From Lepas anatifera (Eukaryota > Arthropoda > Thecostraca > Lepadidae): 64,000 nucleotides of DNA. The stretch covers positions 2,550,501 to 2,614,500 of the forward strand of contig JAOTON010001356.1 of NCBI GenBank assembly GCA_034440635.1, written 5' to 3'. Made by a program: the position numbers and the translations under genes. The notes under the pieces were generated by a model. That model saw only the letters and a list, made by a program, of their open reading frames with translations, was not told the origin of the DNA and did not search any database. Below, piece after piece: positions 36,781 through 47,698 of this stretch (position 1 is its first letter; every line of letters starts with the position of its first letter).

Positions 36781-37103
36781 TAGCTTTCCGCTATTTATGA
36801 GAGATAAAAACGAAACTGAAACACAAATCATGTCACACAAATATTCCGAATGCCGGGACAATCACAGCACTTGAGCCCAGGAATGCAAACCCGGCAGCCG
36901 TCTTGTTCCACGCGTTCACATCCTCCTCTACCAAGACATTGGTATAAGACTCTGATGCGGCTGTTCAACAACACCGGTCAAGGGTTACCAAAACGACGAT
37001 GGGTTGGAATACCCGGCCCCGGCCCCGGCCAGCCCACCTCTGCCGCACACCTCCCTCCGACCCGGCGCCCCGGTCCCAGTCCCCACAGTCCCACACCCGG
37101 CAG

Positions 37104-37566
37104 TCACTCGGCCGGCTGGCTCTCCTCCGCCCTCTGCTGGCTTCGCCGCTGGTACGACCCCTCCTTCAGCCGCATCATCAGACACATGCGCAGCAGCTGG
37201 TCGGCCGAGCTGCGCGGCGTCGGGTCGGTGGCGCCCATCAGCTCGTCCAGAGCCCGGAAGGAGCTGAAGTTGCCGGCGGACGCCGCGCGGATCAGCTGCT
37301 GCACCTGCCGGTGTGCCAGGGTGGCCTGCGTGGGCCGGCGGCCGGCTCGGCCCCGCCGCGACGGCGCTGACGGCGGAGACACGGCCGGTGCTGGGTCCGG
37401 GGCGGGGGCGGGGGCGGGGGCGGCTCGGCCGGCGCCGGCAGGACGGCCGCGCGACCGACCTCGGGGCCGACCCCGGCCGCGGCCGCGCGGGGCCGGCGCC
37501 GGCGGTGGCGACTCCCAGTGCGGCTCCAGCTTGATGTGCAGCTGCAGCTCAGGCACTCCGTCTCCG
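37104..37566 (-). CDS. Triple-THAP gene, exon 8 (basic tail, stop)
   Basis: Acceptor CCCCCGGCAG. Starts with GDGVPELQLHIKLEPHW, then the RGRGRPRGRSRGRP AT-hook-like block, an Ala/Pro spacer and a C-terminal helix-prone part (VQQLIRAASAGNFSSF, ADQLLRMCLMMRL) ending QPAE. The overlapping plus-strand 293-codon frame is its antisense shadow. Confidence 0.75.
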
Positions 37567-40500
37567 CTGCCGGGGGATGACGCGGGTCAGGACAGTGTCA
37601 AACGGGGGGGAGCAGTGGCCGCAGCCCACCTGGGTAAAACAAAGCAACTGCTCTCCGAACTGTACGCAACAGCGTGTGTTCATTCGTATATAAAGACTAG
37701 CCCAAAACAAATTGTCAAATCTGATTCCTAATGGAGATGAGCCTCAAGTGTCTTCGATTTCGTACGCAGCTGGGAAATTGTCAGCTCCTTATCTGAAGCT
37801 AACTTTGCTGACTGATACCCAACGTCCCTGTGCCTGCAGAGTGACCTGCCTGCCCCGAGGGTGCATGGCATTTACCCGGGCAGTTTGGCGCGGGCGCTGG
37901 AGGCGTCCTCCTCCTCGCTGGACTGAGCGGCGTCCTGGTCGGTGGCCAGCCGGGCGCCCTCCTGCGTGATCAGCTGCTCCACCGTCTCTGGCCAGCTGAC
38001 GGACCCCTCCGGCATCAGGTGCTCCGGCGCCGGCCTGCAAACACACACGGCGAACTGGTAACCACAGATACAGGGTAGCCACAGATACACGGTAACCACA
38101 GCTACACGATAACAACAGATACACGGTAACCACAGCTACACGGTAACTACAGCTACACGGTAACTACATATACACGGTAACCACAGATACACGATAACTA
38201 CAGATACACAGTAACCACAGATACACGGTAACCACAGATATACAGTAACCACAGCTACATGGTAACCACATATACAGGGTAGCCACAGATACACGGTAAC
38301 CACAGATACACAGTAACCACAGCTACACAGTAACCACAGATACAGGGTAACCACGGCTACACGGTAACCACAGATATACGGTAGCCACATATACCTGGTA
38401 ACCACAGACACACGGTAACCACAGCTACACGGTAACCACAGATACACGGTAATCACAGATGCACGGTAACCACAGATACACGGTAACCACATGTATACAG
38501 TAACCACAGCTACACTGTAGCCACATATACCTGGTAACCACAGCTACATGGTAACCACAGATACACGGTAACCACATATACCTGGTAACCACAGATGCAC
38601 GGTAACCACATATGCACGGTAACCACAGATGCACGGTAACCACATCGCCTGGTAACCACAGGTGCATGGTAACCACATATCACGGTAACCACAGATGCAC
38701 GGTAACCACATGTATGCGGTAACCACGGATACCTGGTAACCCATATGCCTGGTAACCACGGATGCACGGTAACCACATATACACGGTAACCACAGCTGCA
38801 CGGTAACCACAGATACACGGTAACCACGGATACACGGTAAACACAGATACACGGTAACCACAGATAACCACAGATACACGGTAACCACAGATAACCACAG
38901 ATACACGGTAACCATACATACACAGTAACCACAGCTACACGGTAACCACAGCTACACGGTAACCACAGATACACGGTAACCATGTATACGATAACCACAG
39001 CTACATCACGGTAACCACAGATGCACGGTAGCCACATATGCCTGGTAACCACAGCTACACGGTAACCACATGTGCATGGTAACCACAGATACAAGGTAAC
39101 CACATATACACGATAACTACAGATACACGGTAACCACAGATACACAGTAACCACAGATACACGGTAACCACAGATACACGGTAACCACAGATACACAGTA
39201 ACCACAGCTACACGGTAACCACAGATACACGGTAACCACAGATACACGGTAGCCACAGATACACGGTAACCACAGCTACACAGTAACCACATATACCTGG
39301 TAATCACAGCTACACGGTAACCACAGCTACACGGTAACCACATATACATGGTAACCACAGATACAAGGTAACCACATATACACGATAGCTACAGATACAC
39401 GGTAACCACATATACACGGTAACCACAGATACGCATAACCACAGCTACACGGTAACCACAGTTACACGGTAACCAACTATACCTGGTAACCACAGCTATA
39501 TGATAACCACAGATACCTACAAACACACAGCTGCCTGGTACTCACAGATACCTGACAACCACATACAGCTAGGCACCTGGTAATCACACAGTTACCTGAT
39601 AATCACACATCGGAACCTTGCGTCGCTGGTGGGAGGTTGAGCAGCACATTGGAACCTACCCGGTGCCTAAGACCGGAGCGGTGTTCAGAGGTCCCTGTGA
39701 CATAGTACCGGCCGAGGGCGGCCAAGCGAGGGCGAAGAGAACCCTCAATACCGATTTCGCGGGATAAAACAGCGTGTCCACCACGTTGCAGAACGCTCTT
39801 GAAGCGATCCTCGCGGCAATATTATATACAGTCAGGATACGTACTGCACATTCAGACTTACCTTTTGAATCGCGTGGGCACGGCCTTGGCACTGAGAGTG
39901 ACGACTGTGGTGCCGTCCACCTCCTCCCTGGTGATGTGCTCGTCGTTGAAGTGGTTGGCACACAAGACCTCGCTGCCAACAGGGGGAGTGTGAGACTCAG
40001 AAGCGCGTCGTCTGCTCAGCAGCAGGCCTTGGCTTCCCGTTACGGCCGATTTTGTGAAAGAGTGTTATATGAACCACAACATTCCCCCACCCCGCTTCAA
40101 CTGCTTTAGAATTGGCGGCTGGGTACGAAATAGACGCCTGGCGGATCGCTAAGCCCAAACAATGTGTACCATTACTATCAAACAACCACAGGGGCTCGTG
40201 GCTGGCGTCCTGTAATATACACCGTACCAATGATAATACACCATGACACACCACTGCACATCACTGAAAAAGAGGGCTGCTACAGAACACGAGCTATACG
40301 GAAATTGTTGCACTACTAAAGCAGCGTTAACCATCCCATTCATCCAATTCAATGCACAAGTGCATGCCCGGTTCCGACTCTCAGTGCCGTTCCAAAGATT
40401 TGCATCGTCTAAATAGCAGCATATATGGTCAAGCAATAGTTAGTTCGTGAAACGTGCAAACCTATCACTAATGTTCCAGCATCGAGCCTAAAACAGCCGT

Positions 40501-43500
40501 CAGGACCACAGACCAGTCACGGGGCACAGCTCACAGACCATCGCAGAGACTAGAAACTAACCAGACACGGGGGCTAGACACTGACCAGTCGCGGGGGTTG
40601 AACCGGGAGGAGTCCCCCAGCGCGTCCTGGACGGTGCGCAGCGCCCGCAGCCAGACGAAGCGGCGCGCCGGCTCCTGCTCGGCCGACGGCAGGTTGAAGA
40701 GCACGGCGCCCTCCTCCGGCGGACAGTGGGGATAGCCGCAGCGCGGCTGTCCTTCCCTGCCGCCCAGCACCAGTGTACTCACAGTCCACTCTCTCAGGGG
40801 ACGTGCAGCTGAATATCGGGCATTTGCCATTCGGCCACCTTAGCTGAACGTGTTCAACTGTTCATGGATACGTAACTGATTATTATTGAGCGCTCTTTAT
40901 TGGTAAAGGCTTCCTTTGCAGCATGAAACGCTTCCGATCACACTGGTAAGGAAATATAAAAAAGTCTAGGACAGTTAAGCAGAAGACGGAAAAGACCAGC
41001 ACAGAGCGAGAGAGATCTCGTGAGTCAAAGAAAGTGACACATAGCTCGACGATAGATTCGTGGCCTTCCTCTATTATTGTATTTGTGTTACACAACAATA
41101 AACCCTTGGGGACTCACTTTAAGGTGAAGTCAGATAAGACAGTACAACCATATAAAAGAAATCACAGACTATAAGAAAACACATTAGATCTTCACATCAG
41201 TTTCGGTCCAGTAGCTGCAAGTGTCACACAGTGAGAGAGACGCATGAAAACTCGTCACCAGACCAACAGCTGAAGCCCAGGTTGAACTGACGGGGATGAG
41301 TGACAGGCTAACGGTCACGCAGCCAACACTCTGTATAGAAGTAAAGCAAATAGAACAGCCAAAACCTGCTTCCTGGTCTCACCTGGTACATGAAACATTA
41401 TACCAACTTTATACACGATGGGGCGATGTGACGAACAATTTTTGTTTGTATTATACTGGTCGCCTTGTAGCTATCACAGTTGCATTCATAACTTCCATTT
41501 TCGTCGCAACAATTCAACAGTTTGTGAGATGGGTTCACTTTTACCAGGCTTCACGAATTCAGTAGAAGTCAGGTTAAAAATCCTACAGAAACGGAAGGGT
41601 GCCAGTTATGCATGGTGTGACGCTGCCGACCACCATTCACCAGATGATCTGGAAAACATCAGGGGGGCGGCAATAGAAGCACATCCGTGCAAGCAACAGC
41701 AAAATGTAGCCGAACATACTGATGACATGCAGAGATAATTTACTAGCCCCCAGCTCTGTATATTCATTGCATGCAGCCTCAGCCTTCATTAACTTACGGT
41801 GTGCCCTGATTGGTCTCTTTATTTTCCTGTTTGTGGTCATCTGCCTGCTTCTTCAAGTCCAGTTCCAGAGCGCGATGAAGCCCGGCAATCATCGCAGACG
41901 ACCTGTCCGCGGACACAGAGCCCATCGCGTCACCTCCCCTCTGTCCGCGGACACAGAATAAGCAGTAATACAGCATTTCTTAACAAAAACAGCAGTATGA
42001 CAAATCAGGTTCAGAATCTGCGCACATTTCCGAGAGCATTTCGTTTTAACGCCTCCTGGTCCCTGAGCGTAGTAACTCAGGGCTTGGGGGGCTTGGCGGG
42101 GCTCTGGACTCACGAAAAGATGGTGGGTTTGGCGGAGTTCTGTGCTTACAAGAAGATGGTGGGTTCGGGGGCTCTGGATTCACGAGAAGATGGTGGGTTC
42201 GGGGCTCTGGATTCACGAGAAGATGGTGGGTTCGGGGGCTCTGGATTCACGAGAAAATGGTGGGTTCGGGGGCTCTGTACTCACGAGAAGATGGTGGGTT
42301 CGGGGGCTATGGACTCACGAGAAGATGGTGGGTTCGGGGGCTCTGGACTCACGAGAAGATGGTGGGTTCAGCGGGGCTCTGGACTCACGAGAAGATGGTG
42401 GGTTCGGCGTATTTGTCCAGCTTGGGTTCTCCCAGCGGCTCAGCGATCTGACGAGGCCGTCCGCGGTTCTCCCAGCGGAACCACTTCGGCACAAAATGCA
42501 GGCAGCACAAGTACGAGCTGCCAACAAACACAGAGCCGTCAACAAACCTCATTCCGTCATAATGCATGTACAGTGTCAGGTCGGCTGGAGACGACGCCTT
42601 TTAAACTTAAATACATCTGAAAATCTAACCTAGCAAACGATATAAGGAAAGTCAGGGCTCACAAACCTATCAAAAATTTTCAGAAATTTACAGGTCCACT
42701 TCAAACACTGCGTACAGAGCCGGGCCGATATCCGAGCAGGACGGTGAGACTAAATAAGACAACGTAACCCATCCACCGCCGTATTTCCCGGTCAGAAGCT
42801 ATTACACAGGAGCTACGTTACGGCAGACACGGCCGGCGCAGAGCCCACCCTGCTCCCCACTCACAGCTCCACCTCGTCCGGCACGTCGGGCCGGTCGTTG
42901 AGCGCCTCCGAGAAGAGGTCCACCCAGGCCTGGTTGACGGGCCCTGGCTCAGGCAGAGGGAAGCGGCGGCGGGACCAGTAGGGCCGGACAGTGCGCCGCA
43001 GCGCCGGGCTGCCCCGCTGGCCGATCTCAGTCAGCACCGAGAGCAGGGCGCGCCGCTGGCCCCGGCACAGAGGGAAGGAGCAGGGTTCCAGCCGGTCGGC
43101 GCCCGCCCAGTCGTGGTAGGACCTGAGGTCAGCACCGGTCACAGGTCACACCAGAGGTCACGCCGAACACGGGACGACAGAAACTGCAGTCAGCCGGGTG
43201 TCGAACCCAAGTTTGAGTACAATGTTAAATGTTGCGAGTTATACTTCTTTGCTGAGAAGTATTATACTTCATTGCTGAGAACATGCGGAATATAGATAGG
43301 CTATTAAAAAGTATGTGAGCTATCTATCCTCGTTCAGATTGATATGTCAATCGATACCGTTAAGAGATGAAAGCCATAGCATATATACCATCTGAGAGAG
43401 CAAATATTTTAAACTGGTCAACATAGGGGATTTCAGGCACATAAGACCCGCCAGACATTTTCAAGCATACACCCTCGTTTTCATGAGGGTTGTAATCACC

Positions 43501-44662
43501 GGATAAACCATTCTTCGTCGGAAAGGATGGGTATCCGGACGTATCTTCACATCAAAACTGTCTTCAACAAGCTTCCTTAAAAGGACATCTTCGCCTGTGC
43601 ATGTCACTAAATTTCTTTGCAAGTAATTTCCCTGTATCAAAAGCTTGGTACCACATTGCTACTTACATTGACTTTCACAGCTGCAGATTTTTGCAACAAT
43701 TTGTCTTCTTTCACAGTGAATATCAGTACCATTATTTTACCACAAAACCGTGCCAGTATGCGCCGGGATTGGTGATAAATGTTAGCATTGAAAAACATAA
43801 CATACAAAATCACTAGGAGTATCTCCTTGTCGGAAGGTAAAAAAAACACATGTTTGCAAAAGAACGCATCCAGTACGGTGAAATCAGAAAGGATTACATA
43901 AAAATAAATGCAATATCTGAGAACAAGTTGGATGAAAATATTCTAAATTTAGGTTTGTTTATAAAGAAAAGCGACACATGTGTTCAGAAAGTTACCGCCG
44001 GAGTCGCAGTGAGACAACACCCACCTGCGCGGAAGCGCCACGGGCAGCAGCTGCGCCTCGTGCTCACTGCCCGCCAGAGGACGACAGTCGCTGGGGCCGA
44101 AGTGCAGTGAGCAGACGAGCGCGGCGCGGGGCGGCGCCGAGGCCGAGCGCCACCAGTGCAGGCTCTGCAGCCAGGCGCGCCGCTCCTCGCCGATCCGCGG
44201 CAGGGCGAACATGTAGACGTCGCGCATGAGGCGGTGCCGCAGACTGCGCTGCCACCGGTGGCCGCACACGAAACACGACTGCTCGGGCCGGGCCAGCCGG
44301 CCGACGATACCCACCGGCAGGGCGGCGGCGGGCGCCAGGGCCGCCGGCGTCGGGTCCCGCTCCCTGTCCGCAGGTCCCGCCATCGGGTCCCGCTCCCTGT
44401 CCGCGGGTCCGGCGGCGGCGGCGGCAGCCGAGGCAACACCAGTGTCCATGTCCACTGCGGGGAGGGCGTCAGCCTTGGTCTCGCTGGTGTCCATGCCTTC
44501 TGCAGGAGGTGGCTGCGTCTCCTCCGGTGGCGCGCCCCCGGCTGCGTCGGCTGATGGATCAACCAGCTGCGATACCTGGTCCTTGCTCAGGACTATGGCA
44601 TCTGGAATCTCTTCAGCTTCGTTGGCCATGCCAAAAGCAATCCCAGCATCTGGGGTCGTCAT
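37104..44662 (-). CDS. Triple-THAP zinc-finger protein gene (8 exons, ~677 aa)
   Basis: Predicted nuclear DNA-binding protein. My model joins 44662-44025, 43122-42865, 42517-42389, 41902-41798, 40756-40586, 39972-39862, 38034-37876 and 37566-37104. All introns are GT/AG and all seven junctions fall in the same codon phase, leaving one open frame. Domains: an acidic/Ala-rich N-terminus (1-125); THAP finger 1 (C130, C133, C184, H187); finger 2 (C227, C232, C303, H306, then AEPTIF); a charged linker encoded by exon 4; finger 3 (C383, C388, C438, H441, then AVPTRF at 464-469); an acidic stretch (~500-516); and RGRGRPRGRSRGRPAG, which resembles AT-hooks (551-566). Most THAP proteins I know carry one N-terminal finger. 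Three in one chain is unusual. The start is the first in-frame ATG after an upstream TGA. Splice sites are predicted, and the exon 3 and exon 5 acceptors are weakest. Cellular role unknown. Confidence 0.75.
37876..38034 (-). CDS. Triple-THAP gene, exon 7
   Basis: Acceptor GTGTGTTTGCAG, donor CCCGG|GTAAAT. Encodes an acidic segment ending QSSEEEDASSARAKLPG, a plausible phosphorylated or activation-type region between finger 3 and the basic tail. Confidence 0.72.
38041..39530 (-). repeat. 17-bp intronic minisatellite with RUNX-type core
   Basis: About 80-85 units of GGTAACCACAGATACAC in intron 6 of the THAP gene. AACCACA is kept in most units, while GATACAC varies (GCTACAC, GATGCAC, TATACCTG). 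The long minus-strand frame rich in VVTVYLWLPCICGY is a consequence of the 17-bp (51-nt) periodicity. Confidence 0.93.
39862..39972 (-). CDS. Triple-THAP gene, exon 6 (finger 3, second half)
   Basis: Acceptor CCCCTGTTGGCAG, donor AAAG|GTAAGT, both strong. Encodes VLCANHF and LSAKAVPTRFKR, the canonical THAP C-terminal signature. Confidence 0.82.
40586..40756 (-). CDS. Triple-THAP gene, exon 5 (finger 3, first half)
   Basis: Encodes C-GYPH-C, then VLFNLPSAEQEPARRFVWL, the LP...W core of a THAP finger. Donor GACTG|GTCAGT is acceptable. Acceptor GGGCGGCAG lacks a strong pyrimidine tract, but phase and domain continuity support it. Confidence 0.7.
41798..41902 (-). CDS. Triple-THAP gene, exon 4 (charged linker)
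   Basis: Acceptor CCGCGGACAG, donor ACACC|GTAAGT. Encodes about 35 residues rich in K, D, E and Q (ALELDLKKQADDHKQENK), probably helical. The sequence CTCTGTGTCCGCGGACAG occurs twice, 44 bp apart, so an alternative upstream acceptor exists. Without splicing at the donor, the frame stops at once inside it. Confidence 0.65.
42101..42402 (-). repeat. Minisatellite of a 5' splice site (~34-bp unit, 9 copies)
   Basis: On the minus strand each unit reads GAACCCACCATCTTCTC followed by GTGAGTCCAGAGCCCC. The unit at the exon end supplies the real junction. Eight more copies run into intron 3. Donor hexamers in the copies are GTGAGT (five units counting the real one), GTGAAT (three) and GTAAGC (one). 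The plus-strand frames with repeated WW/GSG motifs are by-products. Confidence 0.9.
42389..42517 (-). CDS. Triple-THAP gene, exon 3 (finger 2, second half)
   Basis: Encodes LCCLHF (second zinc pair) and AEPTIF. I chose the acceptor GTTTGTTGGCAG because it has a pyrimidine-rich lead and the right phase. An upstream in-frame AG (42545 region) is an alternative. The donor ATCTTCTC|GTGAGT is the right-most unit of a nine-copy tandem repeat. Confidence 0.7.
42865..43122 (-). CDS. Triple-THAP gene, exon 2 (finger 2, first half)
   Basis: Acceptor CTGACCTCAG, donor GAGCT|GTGAGT. Encodes the first zinc pair (C-SFPL-C) and the LP/W core of finger 2. The distance to the second pair (70 residues) is longer than in typical THAP domains. 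Confidence 0.8.
44025..44662 (-). CDS. Triple-THAP gene, exon 1 (finger 1)
   Basis: Encodes the start Met through residue 213. Residues 130-187 form C-x2-C-x50-C-x2-H, with the characteristic L-P and W positions between the zinc pairs and the CSLHF signature. The final AVPTIF-type box is degenerate (LLPVALPRR). The donor is CAG|GTGGGT. Confidence 0.85.
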
Positions 44663-46926
44663 CACTTGAGCATGAATTTGTTGTGCGGTCTTTCAGTTAT
44701 GTTACTTATCTGTAAAACAAAACTGCATTAGCCATCTAAGCCTCTAAGCGATACTTACCACATCTAACGACAATCAAAATTCCTCTTAATGACAAAAAAA
44801 CATATGGAGATCACATTGCTAATACAGGTACCTGTTCAGAGGAGACTGGACGCTGGAGCGTTCCAGTGAACAGGTACCTGTTCACTGGAGACTGAACAAG
44901 GAAAATGACAATATTCAAGGACACACAGAGGCACTTAATTAATACAAATAGAAAAAAACGGCTAGGAGGCTAAAACAACCTTCAGCAAAAAGTACAGCAG
45001 CTCTTACACAACAAGGACCTGCAATTACTCCAACCTTAAACGGTACTGGCTTCTAAAAGGCAAAACAAAAATAGAGAAAGCCCAACAGACCACAGGGAAA
45101 GGACGAGGATTACAAACTATGCCCCGTTTGTATGCCGAAAAAGCCATGCTACCTCGTCCAAGACATCTGAAAGTACAAAGCGCTGCCGCCGGGGGGGGGG
45201 CCATCGCCGTGTCCGCCCCGTCTCCGTCAACCTTGCGCTTCAATAGTGCCCGTCACCGTACTCGCGTTTCCACCTGGCGTCCACCACAGTAGCTGTTGGC
45301 AGGATGATGTCTGGGAGAAGGTTGGTTGCAATCAGAGAAGTGCATCTTGGATGCACTTCCGCTTTGAAGTAATCATTATCTTTGACACTTTTGTCCCACA
45401 TTAGTTTGGTGTTTGTTGTCAATTCAGTACATGGGAATGTGGTGAGCAATTCAAAGAATGGAAAAATTGACAGCAAAGGCAAAATTATTCATACTTGGGA
45501 GCGTTCATTTGGAACTAATATGTATATTCACAACAGCACAGTAAAAAATCAGTAAAATTCGAGCCAATCGCCTCCCAGCCCGACAGCACGTTGGTACATA
45601 GTACGGCTCGAGCTCCAGCTATTCCACATCCGCGGCAGCCGACGGCGGGACCGGGCTAAGTGACGCCCCGTCGGCCGCGGGAGTGGATCCGTACTAGTAT
45701 CGCCAGCGGCTCAGGTGATCCCCAGACCACCTTAAAAACATGTACAGGTAAGACACTGACAAAATATACGCGAACAAAAACTATTACAGGACAGGCAAAG
45801 TTTAAACTAGTAATGTAGTTTGAATTTTTTCCGTTCGCTTCAGGCACGGAGGCGACCTCGGTCACCAATCAGTTCACGCTCCACCCTCGCATGCAGCTGA
45901 ATCGGAACAAGAGGTCGCGGATGGCCTCCGCCTCCACGAGACCGCTGACGTCGACTTCGTAACGGTGTCAGCGTCCTATACCGTTAAAAGCAGACCTTCC
46001 GGCACACATGCAGCATACACTGGGGCTTCTAGATGCGCACACGCGTTCTAGACGTGTTCCATTGGTGCGGACCTCTTGGCTGCACGTTGTCCCGCTTCTC
46101 TCCGCCGAGCCCATCCCCCGATAAGAATTCATTGGGGCAACGCGGGCGGGACCAGACCGTCCTCGCATTTATACCGGTGCCCACGCATGGTGCGTGTCTG
46201 TTGGCCGTGCCTCCCGTGTCCCCATCGGGATTGCTGAAGCAATTAGTATACTTAATCGATGGTGGTAGTGGGTTACTTGCTCTTTTCATTGTCGATGAGT
46301 GGTGAGATGTCATGAATAAAGTGTATGGATTTACACACAGCGCACCAGGGTGTGCATCTGCGCAGGTCGCCGCCGAGGGTGAGCTTGGTGCAAGGTGAAA
46401 CACTGGGTGTACCTTCCTCTGTAACAGTGCAAGTGTGCAGCTGGATGAGTCCAAGTTCATGGACATCCCCAATCAACTGTCTTTAGACACTGAATTGCCA
46501 TAGTGCAGGATTGGGTCTGTCGCATCTCCTCGTCACGTTGTGGGCCCCCGTGGGCCGGTCCCGCGGGAGCTGACAGATGACCTCGCCGCAAATAACTGAG
46601 CAGTCTCACCAAAGTAGCCCACAGCTGAGTCTTATCAACATAGGGGCCATCAGCGGGCGATCGGGGACCAGTTAGGAGAGGGCCCAGTTTGCATTTCATA
46701 GAAGGGAAGCCTTGGTCCCAAAGGTGAAAATGCTCTGGACCAGTTTGTATTCAAAAGGTTGCAAAAACCAAATTGATCACTTTCTCCCTGATCAATATGT
46801 TGGTTAATAATATTTTGGTTTTGCACTTTTCTTCAAATTTGAAGGTTAGTTCCCCTTATTGATAAGCAGGAGGGTCACAAAACAAACATATGTTCCATAG
46901 AAATGATATATCACTGGAATTAGCAG
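44663..46926. other. Upstream flank of the THAP gene, no confident gene
   Basis: Holds the presumed promoter of the THAP gene and an unassigned region. A minus-strand frame at 45240-45482 (ending WKREYGDGHY) looks protein-like, but I recognise no family and see no clean splice context. Frames at 46029-46472 and 46457-46699 are also unassigned. Confidence 0.4.
44862..44889. promoter_or_regulatory. 28-bp perfect palindrome upstream of the THAP gene
   Basis: A perfect inverted repeat centred on CAGGTACCTG, ~200 bp upstream of the start codon. A second half-copy of the core (ACAGGTACCTGTTCA) lies 39 bp away at 44824-44838. Dyad symmetry suggests a site for a dimeric factor or a cruciform. Function is inferred only. 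Confidence 0.5.
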
Positions 46927-47488
46927 TGTTGCGCCGCCCCGCTGGATAGGTTAAAGCCACCGAGTTCAGTAAAGGGGGGTGCTATATTATGAGCCGTCCT
47001 GGCACACGAACACGGTACTCACGCACACGTGGTAGGTGATTCGGCGTATCCCCGGCTCCAGCCACGAGACCCGCCGAAACATTCACCACTAATAGCACAG
47101 CACTCAGCACTCGTTCGCTTCTACACACAGGTCTGAACCCACACAACCCCCCGTCCCAGTCAGCCACAACTGGGACAATTAGATTGTGTGCGCGACCGTG
47201 GCTGCTATCGGCACCAGCCGCATAACCGCCAACGGTCTCGCAGTGATTACTGCACGGAGCCAGGCAACCGGCGCCAGCCGCGAAACCCACCTGCTCCGTC
47301 TGAGTCTACAGACAAGACTGCCCGGCCGCCACCGGTCAGCCAACGAAATGACCCCGCCCGCGCGCCAACCACGTGACCGCCGCGGGGCGGGGCCACCGAC
47401 CAATCACCGGCCCACCCGCCAGCCGGCCGGCCAGCACCAACGGTGGCGGTCAGCGGCGAGAGGCCCGGCCCAGCCGCTGTTCGCAACA
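46927..47488 (-). repeat. 3' LTR (562 bp)
   Basis: Same termini as the 5' LTR (TGTTGCG/CGCAACA) and near-identical sequence. Frames predicted inside it (for example 47186 onwards) recur at the other LTR and are not genes. Confidence 0.95.
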
Positions 47489-47490
47489 TT

Positions 47491-47502
47491 GCCCCCTCCT
47501 TT
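47491..47502 (-). promoter_or_regulatory. Polypurine tract
   Basis: AAAGGAGGGGGC on the minus strand, two bases before the 3' LTR. Expected primer for plus-strand DNA synthesis. Confidence 0.85.
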
Positions 47503-47698
47503 ATTTTCTTTCGTCCCGAAAGACGTCAACAAAAATTATCAACACTTCTTTCTAACGGAGCTAACAACAACAAAAACAAACGTACAAAAAAATAACGTCA
47601 TCAACAAAAACAATGTACACATCCAGATGATCACAACAAAACCCGATCATGCTGGAGCTGTCTGGCTGGCCCCGGAGAGAGCCCCCCATGCGTGCAGA

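Noticed and set aside
36850..37731. 293-codon plus-strand frame
   Set aside because: Antisense of THAP exon 8 in GC-rich sequence. The minus-strand reading has splice sites and phase continuity with other exons.
38510..39358. 282-codon minus-strand frame rich in VVTVYLWLPCICGY
   Set aside because: Periodic product of the 17-bp intronic minisatellite. The period repeats every 17 codons and neighbouring frames look the same.
41799..42620. 273-codon plus-strand frame with repeated tryptophan/glycine motifs
   Set aside because: Antisense shadow of the splice-donor minisatellite and of THAP exons 3 and 4.
45240..45482. Possible coding exon (minus strand, ending WKREYGDGHY)
   Set aside because: Looks protein-like, but no family was recognised and no consistent acceptor/donor pair was found. 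Not called as a gene.
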